From contig JAVUPY010000053.1 of the NCBI GenBank assembly GCA_032252755.1, positions 1-64,000 of the forward strand: a DNA stretch of 64,000 nt, given 5' to 3'. The DNA comes from Terriglobia bacterium (GTDB taxonomy: Bacteria > Acidobacteriota > Terriglobia > Terriglobales > Acidobacteriaceae). Below the pieces are notes generated by a model, which worked only from the letters and a program-made list of their open reading frames with translations, had not been told where the DNA came from and did not search any database. Positions within the stretch are counted from its first letter, which is position 1. Each line of letters starts with the position of its first letter. Shown here one piece after another: positions 10,234-18,457 of this stretch. A program made the translations under genes and the position numbers.

Positions 10234-10809
10234 ATGTCGAAGAAATTACTCAGAATCTGTCTACTAACAGCAGTTGCAGCATCAGTTCTCATGATTACCG
10301 CATGCCCCAAGCAAGAGACCAAGATTGAACCAGGGTGGAGCCAAAAGGAAGGTGCCAAGATCACGCTAACGCATACAATCACATGGGACCCTTCAGGTAG
10401 TGATCTCATCGGATTTGACGCGAACCAGGCACTCCTTTCCTTGTCTTTATCGGGAGCCACGATCTCTTCCCCTACGGGCACTGCCACAGTGAGCGTGAAG
10501 GACCTCACGAATGGACAGATCGTTGGGCAACAGAACTTTGCGCATGTGGTCAGAGGAACAAGTCTCTATGCCCAGGATCCGACGGCGGTACACAACTGGT
10601 TGCAGCAATTCACCCAGTATCCAAGCATAGACGTTATTGTCGTTGCTGCAACAGATGTGAATACGACAGGCAGTAATCCGAGTTGTTTTAGCAGTGCACA
10701 ATATCTCGGTGTCATATATGCGGCTTCCTCGATGAGTTGGGATCCGCCTGCGCAACCGTGCCCCGAACGTGGTGGCTGCATTTCACAACCGCCTCCTGGA
10801 GACAATTAA
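10234..10809 (+). CDS. Putative lipoprotein, unknown family
   Basis: 191 residues from ATG 10234, preceded by AGAGGATCAG; upstream in-frame codons have no signal-peptide logic. The leader ends ITAC with Cys24, a lipobox, so it is a predicted lipoprotein. The mature part contains ITLTHTITWDPSGSDLIGFD and repeated SLSLSGATISSPTGTATVSV strands, then a Cys-rich tail (PCPERGGCISQPPPGDN). That looks like a small beta-sandwich exported domain. No relatives recognised. Codon use and base composition are visibly more AT-rich than in neighbours such as icd. It is followed by a second lipoprotein gene 67 bases on, probably in one transcript. Confidence 0.65.
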   Translation: MSKKLLRICLLTAVAASVLMITACPKQETKIEPGWSQKEGAKITLTHTITWDPSGSDLIGFDANQALLSLSLSGATISSPTGTATVSVKDLTNGQIVGQQNFAHVVRGTSLYAQDPTAVHNWLQQFTQYPSIDVIVVAATDVNTTGSNPSCFSSAQYLGVIYAASSMSWDPPAQPCPERGGCISQPPPGDN

Positions 10810-10876
10810 CCGCGAGCGTTACCAGATCGTAGAGTCATAAGAAAAAGGGGTTTTCAATATTCAGGTGAAAGACCTA

Positions 10877-11956
10877 ATGCAACGAAGCAAATGTGTGGCT
10901 TGGTTCTGTATGAGCGCCCTGATACTTGCTTCGACCAGTTGCGTGCATTATCGATACGGCCTCCGCCGGGAGATAATGCACGCTGCTGATTCTCAGGTGT
11001 GGGGCGTGGGCGTCAGTAGGGCTGGAATGGGGTACAAGATTCACTCATTCACGCGGCTAAATGGTAGCAAGCGGCTGAGGGAGGTGCCATCGGTGACGAT
11101 CTCATCAGGACGCACAGAGAATTGGGAATGGGAAGTACGCACCATACCATCGCTCGCGCCGTCAGCTATGGGATGGCAACATAAGTCTCACGTGGACAGA
11201 GCAGCCACCGACGACCGTCGCATTCTTCCGGCTGCGACCTGGGAGCAAGCTTTCAAAAGGGCATTTAAGACAGTGGAGTACCTTACGGGGCGAGTTCCGC
11301 GGCCACTGAAGGTGACCATGATTCTGGTGCCCGAAGGAACCATGTACGAAAAGACCGTTATTAGAGATGCGCAGGGTTACGTACCTTTGACATTCGCCTT
11401 TTATTATCCTGAAGCGGATTCTTCCGAGAATTCGCACTTCTCAGCAATGTCTGACGCCGTTGCACGTTCGATCTACGAATATCAGCATGTGCTGTATAGG
11501 AACGGCACTGTCTCGCCGATAGGTACGAGTAATGTTGACCGATCAATTAATGACGAAAGCCGAAGTCAATGTTGGTACGATTCCGCTCTACTTAGCCTGA
11601 CCGCAGGAACACATAGTGTTTCCAGGTGGGGCGCCGACCCGTATATGAAGCGGATAAAGATTGGTTCCGAATCTGCTCTGGCAGTAGTGACATCGTCCGG
11701 AGATGTACGGAAGCCTAGTTTCTCCGACACGGCGCCATTGGGCGTAGGGGTCGAGGCGGAGACGGTCGCTGCGTACTTAAGGAGCAGGGGGACTGCAACG
11801 GCGCAAGTTGTGAGCAATGATCTTGGTGCGATGAACGCAGTTTTGAGTGTATGCCGGGCCTTGACTCAGAACCCCCACGACCTCGCGACGCGAGAGTATC
11901 CGATCGAGCAAGTAAGATTTGTTCCTTATTTTTCGGAGGATGATAAGCAGAAATGA
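10877..11956 (+). CDS. Putative lipoprotein, unknown function
   Basis: 359 residues from ATG 10877, with AGGTGA 8 bases upstream; a GTG at 10865 is in frame but lies on that ribosome site. The leader ends in STSC, a lipobox at about residue 22. The mature protein has a conserved-looking central part (VEYLTGRVPRPLKVTMILVP, then FAFYYPE and ARSIYEYQHVLYR). Its layout recalls secreted peptidase-like proteins, but there is no HExxH, so no activity is claimed. G+C is clearly lower than in most of the window. With the preceding lipoprotein it forms a two-gene unit between the cyclophilin paralogues. Confidence 0.65.
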   Translation: MQRSKCVAWFCMSALILASTSCVHYRYGLRREIMHAADSQVWGVGVSRAGMGYKIHSFTRLNGSKRLREVPSVTISSGRTENWEWEVRTIPSLAPSAMGWQHKSHVDRAATDDRRILPAATWEQAFKRAFKTVEYLTGRVPRPLKVTMILVPEGTMYEKTVIRDAQGYVPLTFAFYYPEADSSENSHFSAMSDAVARSIYEYQHVLYRNGTVSPIGTSNVDRSINDESRSQCWYDSALLSLTAGTHSVSRWGADPYMKRIKIGSESALAVVTSSGDVRKPSFSDTAPLGVGVEAETVAAYLRSRGTATAQVVSNDLGAMNAVLSVCRALTQNPHDLATREYPIEQVRFVPYFSEDDKQK

Positions 11957-12240
11957 CGGTGGATATCGACTCCGGCTCGTGACTACCAACGAGCTCCCGT
12001 GGCGTAACTTCTCGTTCTATGCAAATGGCGGGCGATAACAGGGCATACCATAATCTATCCCGATTTCGGAATTCCCGTTTTGGGAATCACCCGGAAATTT
12101 TCTGATCGACGTCACAGACTCTCTCCCCCCGTTTCGCTATCCTGACCATGGATCAGTCCACCAGCGGCGCCCTAGTGGGCGCTGTAGCTTTTGTCCCGAT
12201 CTTTCTCAACCCGCGCACTGCTTTAGGCGGGCACGGCTTG

Positions 12241-12274
12241 GTGCCCCACATCTGCCGCCGTTAGCAGATGTGGG
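12241..12274. repeat. REP-like palindrome, perfect copy
   Basis: GTGC then CCCACATCTGC (12245-12255), loop CGCCGTTA, GCAGATGTGGG (12264-12274). An 11-bp perfect stem in a convergent gap. Confidence 0.85.
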
Positions 12275-12424
12275 TCTTCGACCCTGACGTCCCCCTGAAT
12301 GAAAACAGGAAGATGTGCGCCTTCCATCGCCCGGAGTCAAACTCCTGGGCCATTCAACTCCTCCACCGAGGCTCAGCGCTCTAGTTTTGCTTTTGCATTC
12401 CCCGCCGCCCCGGTTTTGCCTTCT

Positions 12425-12452
12425 CGAAGAACGAAGAACGAAGAACGAAAAC
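12425..12452. repeat. Heptamer array CGAAGAA, 4 units
   Basis: CGAAGAA three times exactly, then CGAAAAC. Single arm; no facing copy found nearby. Confidence 0.75.
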
Positions 12453-12596
12453 ACATTTTCCGTGCGCAAGTTCCTGAAAACAAATCCCCTTCCGATATTT
12501 TCAGATTTAAACCCTTGTCGCTCAATATTTTGCGGACAAAATTTCCGTAAAATATCGAAAACAAAGATTCGCAAAATAGGGGGTGGGTAGGAAAAG

Positions 12597-12633
12597 GTGC
12601 CCCACATCCGGCAGTCAGCGGAAACGAGGCACC
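12597..12633. repeat. REP-like palindrome, decayed copy
   Basis: GTGCCCCACATCCGGCAGTC then AGCGGAAACGAGGCACC. The outer GTGCCCC/GGCACC ends are kept but the stem is degenerate. It lies 9 bases from the stop of the exported cyclophilin. Confidence 0.5.
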
Positions 12634-12641
12634 GAGCAGGC

Positions 12642-13274
12642 CTATTTCTTCGCCTCTTTCTCGGCGGCTGCGCCGGGTTGGACGATCTTGATGTGCCGGA
12701 TGCGGACGGCGTTGCGTGGCTTGTCGTTGGCGTCGCGCGGGACGCTAGCGATGTGCTCGATCAGAGCCAGGTCGTCGCACTGGCCGAAGATGGTGTGGTG
12801 GCCGTTCAGGTGCGGCGTCGCGACCTCGGTGATGAAGAACTGGCTGCCGTTGGTATTCGGCCCGCTGTTCGCCATCGCAAGGCGGCCGGGACGATCGAAT
12901 TTCAGGTCGGTGATCTCGTCCTTGAACTTGTAGCCGGGATCGCCGGAACCGTTGCCCGCCGGGTCGCCGCCCTGGATCATGAAGCCGGGAATTACGCGAT
13001 GGAAGATTGTGCCGTCATACAGCGGCGTGTGTTCCTTGGTCGCACCGCTGACGGGATTCTTCCACGTCTTCGTACCTTCGGCTAGGCCGATGAAGTTTTC
13101 GACGGTGAGTGGTGCCTTGTCGGGAAAGAGAGTGCAGGTGATGTTTCCGAGGCTGGTTTGAATGATGGCCTTGGGACGTGCCGGCGGCGCGGCTTTCTTT
13201 GCTGGCTCATTTGTCTGGGCAAAGCTTGGAAACGAGAATAGGGCGAGGAGAATGACTACGCTGAGTTTACGCAT
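12642..13274 (-). CDS. Peptidyl-prolyl cis-trans isomerase, cyclophilin type (exported)
   Basis: 210-residue cyclophilin with a signal peptide ([19 protein letters not shown], cleavage before Gln20), so a periplasmic foldase comparable to PpiA. TTGGAGGATTC precedes the ATG at 13274. [35 protein letters not shown] and [10 protein letters not shown] are the active-site segments in order. An Ala/Pro/Lys linker follows the signal peptide and the tail is Lys/Glu-rich. It shares the pre-active-site insertion with the cytoplasmic paralogue at 8958. It is last in a long minus-strand series and is separated from the dipeptidase gene by a perfect REP-like palindrome. Confidence 0.93.
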   Translation of the reverse strand: MRKLSVVILLALFSFPSFAQTNEPAKKAAPPARPKAIIQTSLGNITCTLFPDKAPLTVENFIGLAEGTKTWKNPVSGATKEHTPLYDGTIFHRVIPGFMIQGGDPAGNGSGDPGYKFKDEITDLKFDRPGRLAMANSGPNTNGSQFFITEVATPHLNGHHTIFGQCDDLALIEHIASVPRDANDKPRNAVRIRHIKIVQPGAAAEKEAKK

Positions 13275-13357
13275 GAATCCTCCAATTCGAGGTCATTGTA
13301 GAGATGGAATCGAGTGTGCGCAATGAATGGAGGTTGGTCGAGGTTCAGAATGGAAAA

Positions 13358-13391
13358 GCCCCACGTCTGCTAACTGCGGCAGACGTGGGGC
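13358..13391. repeat. REP-like palindrome, best copy
   Basis: 13-bp perfect stem GCCCCACGTCTGC (13358-13370) / GCAGACGTGGGGC (13379-13391), loop TAACTGCG. A compensated A/G and T/C change in the stem relative to the 12241 copy keeps pairing. Confidence 0.85.
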
Positions 13392-13412
13392 ACGGAGTTA
13401 TTCTGAACTCAG

Positions 13413-14693
13413 TTATTTGCGTTCCGCCTGCATCTGCCGCGCGGTCTTCTCAACGTCTGCGAAGACACGTAGCAGATTTCCGCCGAGAATCATGTCGAGT
13501 TGCTTCGCCGTGTAGCCGCGTTCGGCAAGGGCTTCGGTGATCTTCGGCAGGTCGGCGACGGAGTTGATGCCCTGTGGTAGGCATGGAACGCCATCGAAAT
13601 CCGACCCGATGCCGACGTGCGACACCCCGGCGACCTTGGCAATGTGATCGATGTGATCGATCAGATCGCTGAGCGGCGGACGAGGAATCTGACTGTTTAG
13701 CTTTTCCTGGTAGTCCTGCAATTGGTTCTCGTCGATCTTGCCATCGTTGTATTGTTTTTCGAGTTCGTGCAATTTCTGAATCTCATCCGGATGATCTTTG
13801 GCGAACTGGTCCGTTTCCTGGTTGTACTTGTTGCTGACGAAGCCGCAATTGAAGTTCACCTGCACGACGCCGTTATTTTTCGCGAGCGCTCTCAGCATAT
13901 CGTCGGTCATGTCGCGCGGAACGTCTGTGAGAGCGCGCGCGGACGAGTGCGAGGCAATGACCGGCGCGCGACTGGTGGCGATCGCGTCGTAGAACGTTTT
14001 GTCGCTGACGTGAGAGATGTCGACGATCATGCCAAGGCGGTTCATCTCCTGGACAATCTGGCGGCCGTAATCGGTCATGCCGGGGTCGATGATTTTACCG
14101 TCAGCGTCCTTCTTGTAATCGCCCGAAGACTGCGCCCAGTCGAGCGAATTCGACCATGTAAGCGTCATGTAGCGAACGCCGAGCCGATAGTAATCCCGCA
14201 GCAGGCCCATGTCTCCTTCAATCGGGTGTCCGCCTTCGAGGCCCAGCAGTGCCGCAATGCGTTTGTGCGGTCCAGTGCGGGCTTTACGGATGTCGGCGGC
14301 GGAGTAGGCCATAACCATCTCGTTCGGGTGTTTCGCGACGGTCTCATAGACGGAGTCGATCATGTCCATGGCGCGCTGCACGTACTGGCCTTTGTACTTG
14401 TCTGGGTCCACCCAGATGGAGAAGAATTCCGCACCCAGATTGCCTTTCTTCGCGCGCGAGAGATCCCAGTGGCCGAAGCCGGCATCGGTGGAGGGATCGA
14501 AGTGTTCGTCGAGAAAACGTCCGGTGGTGTCGGCGTGCGTGTCGACAATGATGGCTGATTCGTGAATGGCTCTCCAATTTGTCGCCGCGCTCGCGGTCGT
14601 TTTCTTTGGGTTCGATGTGTTCGTCATGGGCTTGGTCTGGGCAACAGATGTGGCTACCAGCAGCAGGACTGCAGCAAGTGTTGGGAAACGCAT
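13413..14693 (-). CDS. Membrane dipeptidase, peptidase family M19 (renal dipeptidase-like), exported
   Basis: Zinc dipeptidase of the amidohydrolase fold. 426 residues with a signal peptide (cleavage near Ala18-Gln19), so periplasmic or secreted. Zinc ligands of the family are visible: His53 and Asp55 in DTHADT, bridging Glu153 in LEGGHP, His228 in DISHVS and His249 in ASHSS. The GSDFDG motif carries the last Asp. A charged helical insert (around EKQYNDGKIDENQLQDYQEK) is longer than in mammalian enzymes. It may process D-amino-acid peptides from cell-wall turnover, which would fit the M15-like neighbour upstream, but substrate is not shown by sequence. Confidence 0.93.
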   Translation of the reverse strand: MRFPTLAAVLLLVATSVAQTKPMTNTSNPKKTTASAATNWRAIHESAIIVDTHADTTGRFLDEHFDPSTDAGFGHWDLSRAKKGNLGAEFFSIWVDPDKYKGQYVQRAMDMIDSVYETVAKHPNEMVMAYSAADIRKARTGPHKRIAALLGLEGGHPIEGDMGLLRDYYRLGVRYMTLTWSNSLDWAQSSGDYKKDADGKIIDPGMTDYGRQIVQEMNRLGMIVDISHVSDKTFYDAIATSRAPVIASHSSARALTDVPRDMTDDMLRALAKNNGVVQVNFNCGFVSNKYNQETDQFAKDHPDEIQKLHELEKQYNDGKIDENQLQDYQEKLNSQIPRPPLSDLIDHIDHIAKVAGVSHVGIGSDFDGVPCLPQGINSVADLPKITEALAERGYTAKQLDMILGGNLLRVFADVEKTARQMQAERK

Positions 14694-14749
14694 CCGCCTA
14701 TTGTAGGGAAATTATGAGAAAGGACAAGTCAGAGTAGAAGCCAGGCTAC

Positions 14750-15532
14750 TTACCGCTGCGCTGCAGTTTCTTCCGAGGTGCCTGGTGCTGACTGATCCGT
14801 CCCGGAGGTAGTTGCAGACTCCGTCGTTCCATACAACTGTGTTCGCCAATCGCTGTAGCGCTCAGAGACCATGACGTGGAAGCAGGCTTGACGGCGTTCC
14901 TCGGCGACCTCAACGAGGCCCAGTTCCCGGAGTTTTGCCAGGTAGTTCTCAAGCCACAGGTGCTGTTTCTTGGTCAGGCCACGCTTGCCGAGATCGACGG
15001 TCAGCCCGGCGAGATGCGATGAAGCGGTGTCGCCTTCGATGGGGGCGGCATTGCGGTTTCGGCGGCGAAGCTTTTTCTGCTGGTCGACCGTGCGGACGGC
15101 GGACGTCAACTGGATCTGGCTGCCGAACTCCTCGTAATAGGCCTGTCCGAGGTCTTCCACAAAATCGCGGGTCCATGCCTTCGAGTAGCGACGATTCGGC
15201 TTGAGGTTTCCGGCGATGTGCAGGCCGGGCTCCTCGGTGATCTGGACGAGCTGGCCTTCTTCGATCAACTGGTCGAGTTCGGCGTCGTTCTGGATGCGCG
15301 GAAGCTCCAGTCGGTCGATCTCTTCGTTCTGGCGGATGAGGGATTCGTGCGAGCCCTTCAGCAGAGGATTCCAAACGATGTGACGATAACGATGGTAGTG
15401 ACGATAACGATAATGAGCTCGGCGCAAACGCGCACGAGATGAATGCGACTGGGCGGCATACGATTGGGCCGGGAGCAAAAGGATAGCGGCAAGGACGGCT
15501 ACAACGGCGGAGATGATAGTGCGTCGTGTCAT
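14750..15532 (-). CDS. Exported M15-like (D-Ala-D-Ala carboxypeptidase fold) protein, DUF5715-like
   Basis: 260 residues. Signal peptide to about SYA-A27, then an Arg/Tyr/His-rich stretch (RAHYRYRHYHRYRH). The C-terminal half has the peptidase M15 pattern: SAVRT (Arg147), SSHLAGLTVDL with His173 and Asp180 as zinc ligands, and CFHVMV with His219 as third ligand. The catalytic Glu expected three residues before the last His (as in VanY, ExxH) is not there; Ala216 occupies the position. It may therefore be a non-catalytic peptidoglycan binder or use another base. It is upstream of the M19 dipeptidase on the same strand, 56 bases away. The tail is Thr/Ser/Glu-rich and low complexity. Confidence 0.75.
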   Translation of the reverse strand: MTRRTIISAVVAVLAAILLLPAQSYAAQSHSSRARLRRAHYRYRHYHRYRHIVWNPLLKGSHESLIRQNEEIDRLELPRIQNDAELDQLIEEGQLVQITEEPGLHIAGNLKPNRRYSKAWTRDFVEDLGQAYYEEFGSQIQLTSAVRTVDQQKKLRRRNRNAAPIEGDTASSHLAGLTVDLGKRGLTKKQHLWLENYLAKLRELGLVEVAEERRQACFHVMVSERYSDWRTQLYGTTESATTSGTDQSAPGTSEETAAQR

Positions 15533-15721
15533 CTTCGAAATATCAACTACTTACCCCTGAATTGGATGCCTAAGGTTTAGCGATTGTAACCCAGAGTTCC
15601 TTTTAAAGAGCCTACCCATTGGTAACACTTGGCCACACGAAGGGTCACTCGTACCGACAAATAGTACATGTCCTGCTGAGTAGAGGTATTCAGAGGCTAA
15701 AAGCCCATTATTTCGCGTTCA

Positions 15722-15746
15722 ACGGCATGGCTTGAGGCCGTGCCGT
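15722..15746. repeat. Hairpin after sdhB
   Basis: ACGGCATGGC (15722-15731) and GCCGTGCCGT (15737-15746), one G-T-type mismatch, 5-base loop. No T-run. It sits 10 bases beyond the sdhB stop and could protect the 3' end of the sdh mRNA. Confidence 0.5.
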
Positions 15747-15756
15747 CCTCGAAACA

Positions 15757-16503
15757 CTATGTTCGGAAGAAGTCCAGTATTGCCTTCTTCATAACTGATC
15801 GGCCGACCTCGCTTATTGACTTGGTTAGCGGGATGTCCTTGGGGCAGACTTCGACACAGTTCTGCGCGTACCCACACTCCTGGATACCGCCATCGCCCAT
15901 GAGCGCGGTGAGGCGCTCGGTCTTCAGCGATTTGCCTGTGGGGTGGGTATTGAACAGGCGCACCTGTGAGATGGTGGCAGCGCCGACGAAGCCGGTGCTG
16001 TCGTTGAACTGCGGACAGGCCTCCATGCAGCAGCAGCAGGAAATGCAGCGCGAGAGCGGGTAGGTGCCTTCCTGCTCCTCGGGCGTCATGCGCGGGCCAG
16101 AGCCGAGGTCGTAGGTGCCGTCGATGGGAACCCAGGCTTTGACGCGCTTCAGGTTTTCGAACAGGACGCTGCGGTCGACCGAAAGGTCGCGCACAACGGG
16201 GAACTTCGAGAACGGCTCGATCGTGATGGGCTGCTCCAATTGATCGACGAGCGCCGAGCAGGCCATACGCGCCTTGCCGTTAATCAGCATGGCGCAGGAC
16301 CCGCAGACTTCCTCAAGGCAGTTGGAGTCGTAGACGATCGGTGTGGTCGTCTTGCCGTCTTTGGTGACCGGGTTCTGCGCGATCTCCATGAAGGAGGAGA
16401 TCACGTTCATTCCGGGCTTCCATGTCAGTTCGAACTCCTCCCAGCGGGGCTTGGAGTCGGGTGCGTCCTGTCGCTTGATTTTGAAGAGTACGGTTTTTGG
16501 CAT
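15757..16503 (-). CDS. sdhB: Succinate dehydrogenase iron-sulfur subunit
   Basis: Carries electrons from FAD to the membrane quinone. 248 residues. [2Fe-2S] ligands are in CLEEVCGSCAMLINGKARMAC. The [4Fe-4S]/[3Fe-4S] sites are in CISCCCCMEACP and CGYAQNCVEVCP. The spacing and the CISCCCC string are those of the type-B (Bacillus/Wolinella-like) SdhB/FrdB. It is last in the order sdhC-sdhA-sdhB; the 121-base gap from sdhA holds several hairpins. Confidence 0.96.
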   Translation of the reverse strand: MPKTVLFKIKRQDAPDSKPRWEEFELTWKPGMNVISSFMEIAQNPVTKDGKTTTPIVYDSNCLEEVCGSCAMLINGKARMACSALVDQLEQPITIEPFSKFPVVRDLSVDRSVLFENLKRVKAWVPIDGTYDLGSGPRMTPEEQEGTYPLSRCISCCCCMEACPQFNDSTGFVGAATISQVRLFNTHPTGKSLKTERLTALMGDGGIQECGYAQNCVEVCPKDIPLTKSISEVGRSVMKKAILDFFRT

Positions 16504-16522
16504 CGTATTCAGCTCGTATAAA

Positions 16523-16618
16523 GGTCCGTGCTAGCGGACCGAAAAGCAGATCCCTCGTGGGCTAAAGCCCACCGTGATGACAACCAGAACAACAGATCCC
16601 TCGCTTCGTTCGCGAAGC
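16523..16618. repeat. Three hairpins in the sdhA-sdhB gap
   Basis: GGTCCG/CGGACC (16523-16540), GTGGGCT/AGCCCAC (16557-16572) and GCTTCG/CGAAGC with a TTCG loop (16603-16618). AGATCCCTCG occurs twice between them. They could act as mRNA processing or stability elements. Confidence 0.6.
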
Positions 16619-16624
16619 ACCAGT

Positions 16625-18409
16625 TTATGTCGCTGCGTCGTACCTACGCGGACGCGGCTTGATCAGCGAGACATCCACGGGTTCAAACTCGAAGCGCGGC
16701 TCGTCGGCGTCGGCGGCGAAGTATGCTTTCGTCGTCTTCAGGAACTTTTCATCGTCGCGCTCTGGGAAATCTGGCTTGTAGTGCGCCCCGCGCGACTCGT
16801 CGCGCATGGCCGCACCCTGGGTAATGACGCGCGCCAGTTGCAGCATGTTGTAAAGCTGGCGCGTGAACGCGAACGACGTGTTCGCCCATGCCGCGCGATC
16901 GCTTAGGTTCACGTTGCGATAGCGCTCGAGCAACTCGACCAGCTTCGCATCGGTCTCCTGCAGGTTCTTGTTGTAGCGAGTCACGGTCACGTTCTTCGAC
17001 ATGATGTCGCCCATCTCTTTCCAGATGCGGAACGGGTTTTCCGTTCCCGACGACTTCATCAGGCCGGCATTGATCTCTTCTTGGCGCTTGCGTTCATTGT
17101 CGTAGCAGCCGTTGGTCGCCGGTGCGGATTTCAGGGTGTTCTGCCCGTAGCGCACGGCTTCCGGCCCGGCGATGAAGCCGCCGTAGATGCAGGAGACGAG
17201 AGAATTCGCGCCGAGACGGTTTGCGCCATGGATCGAGTAATCGGCCTCCCCGCAGGCATATAGGCCTTCAATATTCGTCCTCTGGTTGAAGTCTACCCAG
17301 AGCCCGCCCATGGTGTAGTGCATGCCGGGGAATATCTTCATCGGCACGTCGCGCGGATCGTCGCCGACGAACTTCTCGTAGATTTCCAGGATACCTTCGA
17401 GCTTCTTGTCGAGGACTTTGCGGTCGATGTGTGTCAGGTCGAGGTAGACCATCGGCTGGCCGTCGATGCCGAGATGGTGCTCGTAGACGACCTTGTGAAT
17501 GGCTCGGGTCGCTACGTCGCGGGGCACGAGGTTGCCATACTTCGGGTACCAGTCTTCGAGGAAGTACCAGCGCTCACTCTCGGGGATACTCTTCCAATTG
17601 CGCTTGTCCCCCTGCTGCTTCGGCACCCACACGCGGCCACCTTCGCCACGCGCTGACTCCGACATCAGGCGAAGTTTGTCTTCGCCGGGTATCGACGTTG
17701 GGTGCACCTGGATAAATTCGCCGTTGGCGTAGTACGCGCCCTGTTGATAGAGTGCCGACTGCGCCGATCCGGTGCAAACCACCGAGTTGGTGGATTTACC
17801 GAAAATAGCTCCAATACCGCCCGTGGCCATGATGACGGCTTCCGCCGGGAAAGTGACGACCTGCATCGTCCGCAGGTCCATGGCGCAGATGCCGCGGCAT
17901 GCGCGGTTGCCGTCGAGCACGGCGGAAAGGAATTCCCAACTCTCGAACTTCTTGACCTTGCCTTCCGACTCGAAGCGGCGGACTTGTTCGTCGAGCGCGT
18001 AGAGAAGCTGCTGCCCGGTCGTGGCCCCGGCGAAAGCAGTGCGGTTGTAGAGCGTGCCCCCGAAGCGGCGGAAATCGAGCAGTCCTTCGGGTGTGCGGTT
18101 GAAGGGAACGCCCATGCGGTCGAGCAGATCGATGATGGGCGGCGCCATCTCACACATAGCCTTGACGGGAGGCTGGTTGGCGAGGAAGTCGCCACCGTAG
18201 ATGGTGTCGTCGAAGTGCTGCCAGGTGGAGTCACCTTCACCTTTGAGGTTCTTGGCGGCGTTGATGCCGCCCTGGGCGCAGACGGAGTGCGATCGCTTGA
18301 CCGGCACGATGGAGAACAGATCGACGCTGGCGCCCATTTCGGCGCACTTGATCGTCGCAGACAGTCCCGCGAGACCGCCTCCCACAATGATGATTTTCGG
18401 ATTGGCCAT
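16625..18409 (-). CDS. sdhA: Succinate dehydrogenase flavoprotein subunit
   Basis: FAD-binding catalytic subunit that oxidises succinate to fumarate. 594 residues from ATG 18409; a further 13 in-frame residues upstream are not family-like. IIVGGGLAGLSA is the FAD-binding glycine loop. HSVCAQGGINAAKN holds the His that binds FAD covalently. HPTSIPGEDKL, GGRVWVPK and RLGANSL follow, giving a type-B SdhA as in Bacillus or Wolinella. It lies 48 bases after sdhC and before sdhB. Confidence 0.96.
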   Translation of the reverse strand: MANPKIIIVGGGLAGLSATIKCAEMGASVDLFSIVPVKRSHSVCAQGGINAAKNLKGEGDSTWQHFDDTIYGGDFLANQPPVKAMCEMAPPIIDLLDRMGVPFNRTPEGLLDFRRFGGTLYNRTAFAGATTGQQLLYALDEQVRRFESEGKVKKFESWEFLSAVLDGNRACRGICAMDLRTMQVVTFPAEAVIMATGGIGAIFGKSTNSVVCTGSAQSALYQQGAYYANGEFIQVHPTSIPGEDKLRLMSESARGEGGRVWVPKQQGDKRNWKSIPESERWYFLEDWYPKYGNLVPRDVATRAIHKVVYEHHLGIDGQPMVYLDLTHIDRKVLDKKLEGILEIYEKFVGDDPRDVPMKIFPGMHYTMGGLWVDFNQRTNIEGLYACGEADYSIHGANRLGANSLVSCIYGGFIAGPEAVRYGQNTLKSAPATNGCYDNERKRQEEINAGLMKSSGTENPFRIWKEMGDIMSKNVTVTRYNKNLQETDAKLVELLERYRNVNLSDRAAWANTSFAFTRQLYNMLQLARVITQGAAMRDESRGAHYKPDFPERDDEKFLKTTKAYFAADADEPRFEFEPVDVSLIKPRPRRYDAAT

Positions 18410-18457
18410 ACTATGAATCCTGCGCGGGTCGAGCCCGCGTTGTCTCAAATAGAAGAA

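Larger units (their letters stand above)
11957..12641. other. 685-base gap between convergent genes, repeats only
   Basis: No gene seen. Contents: an imperfect hairpin at 12162-12184 (GCGCCC TAGT GGGCGC core) followed by CTTTT, a perfect REP-like palindrome at 12241, a heptamer run at 12425, and a decayed REP-like copy at 12597. An AT-rich tract has 9-bp inverted words CGATATTTT (12493-12501) and AAAATATCG (12549-12557). Confidence 0.6.

Noticed and set aside
12206-12607. 133-codon minus-strand frame in the 12 kb gap
   Set aside because: It crosses a REP-like palindrome and a heptamer array, and has no ribosome site or motif.
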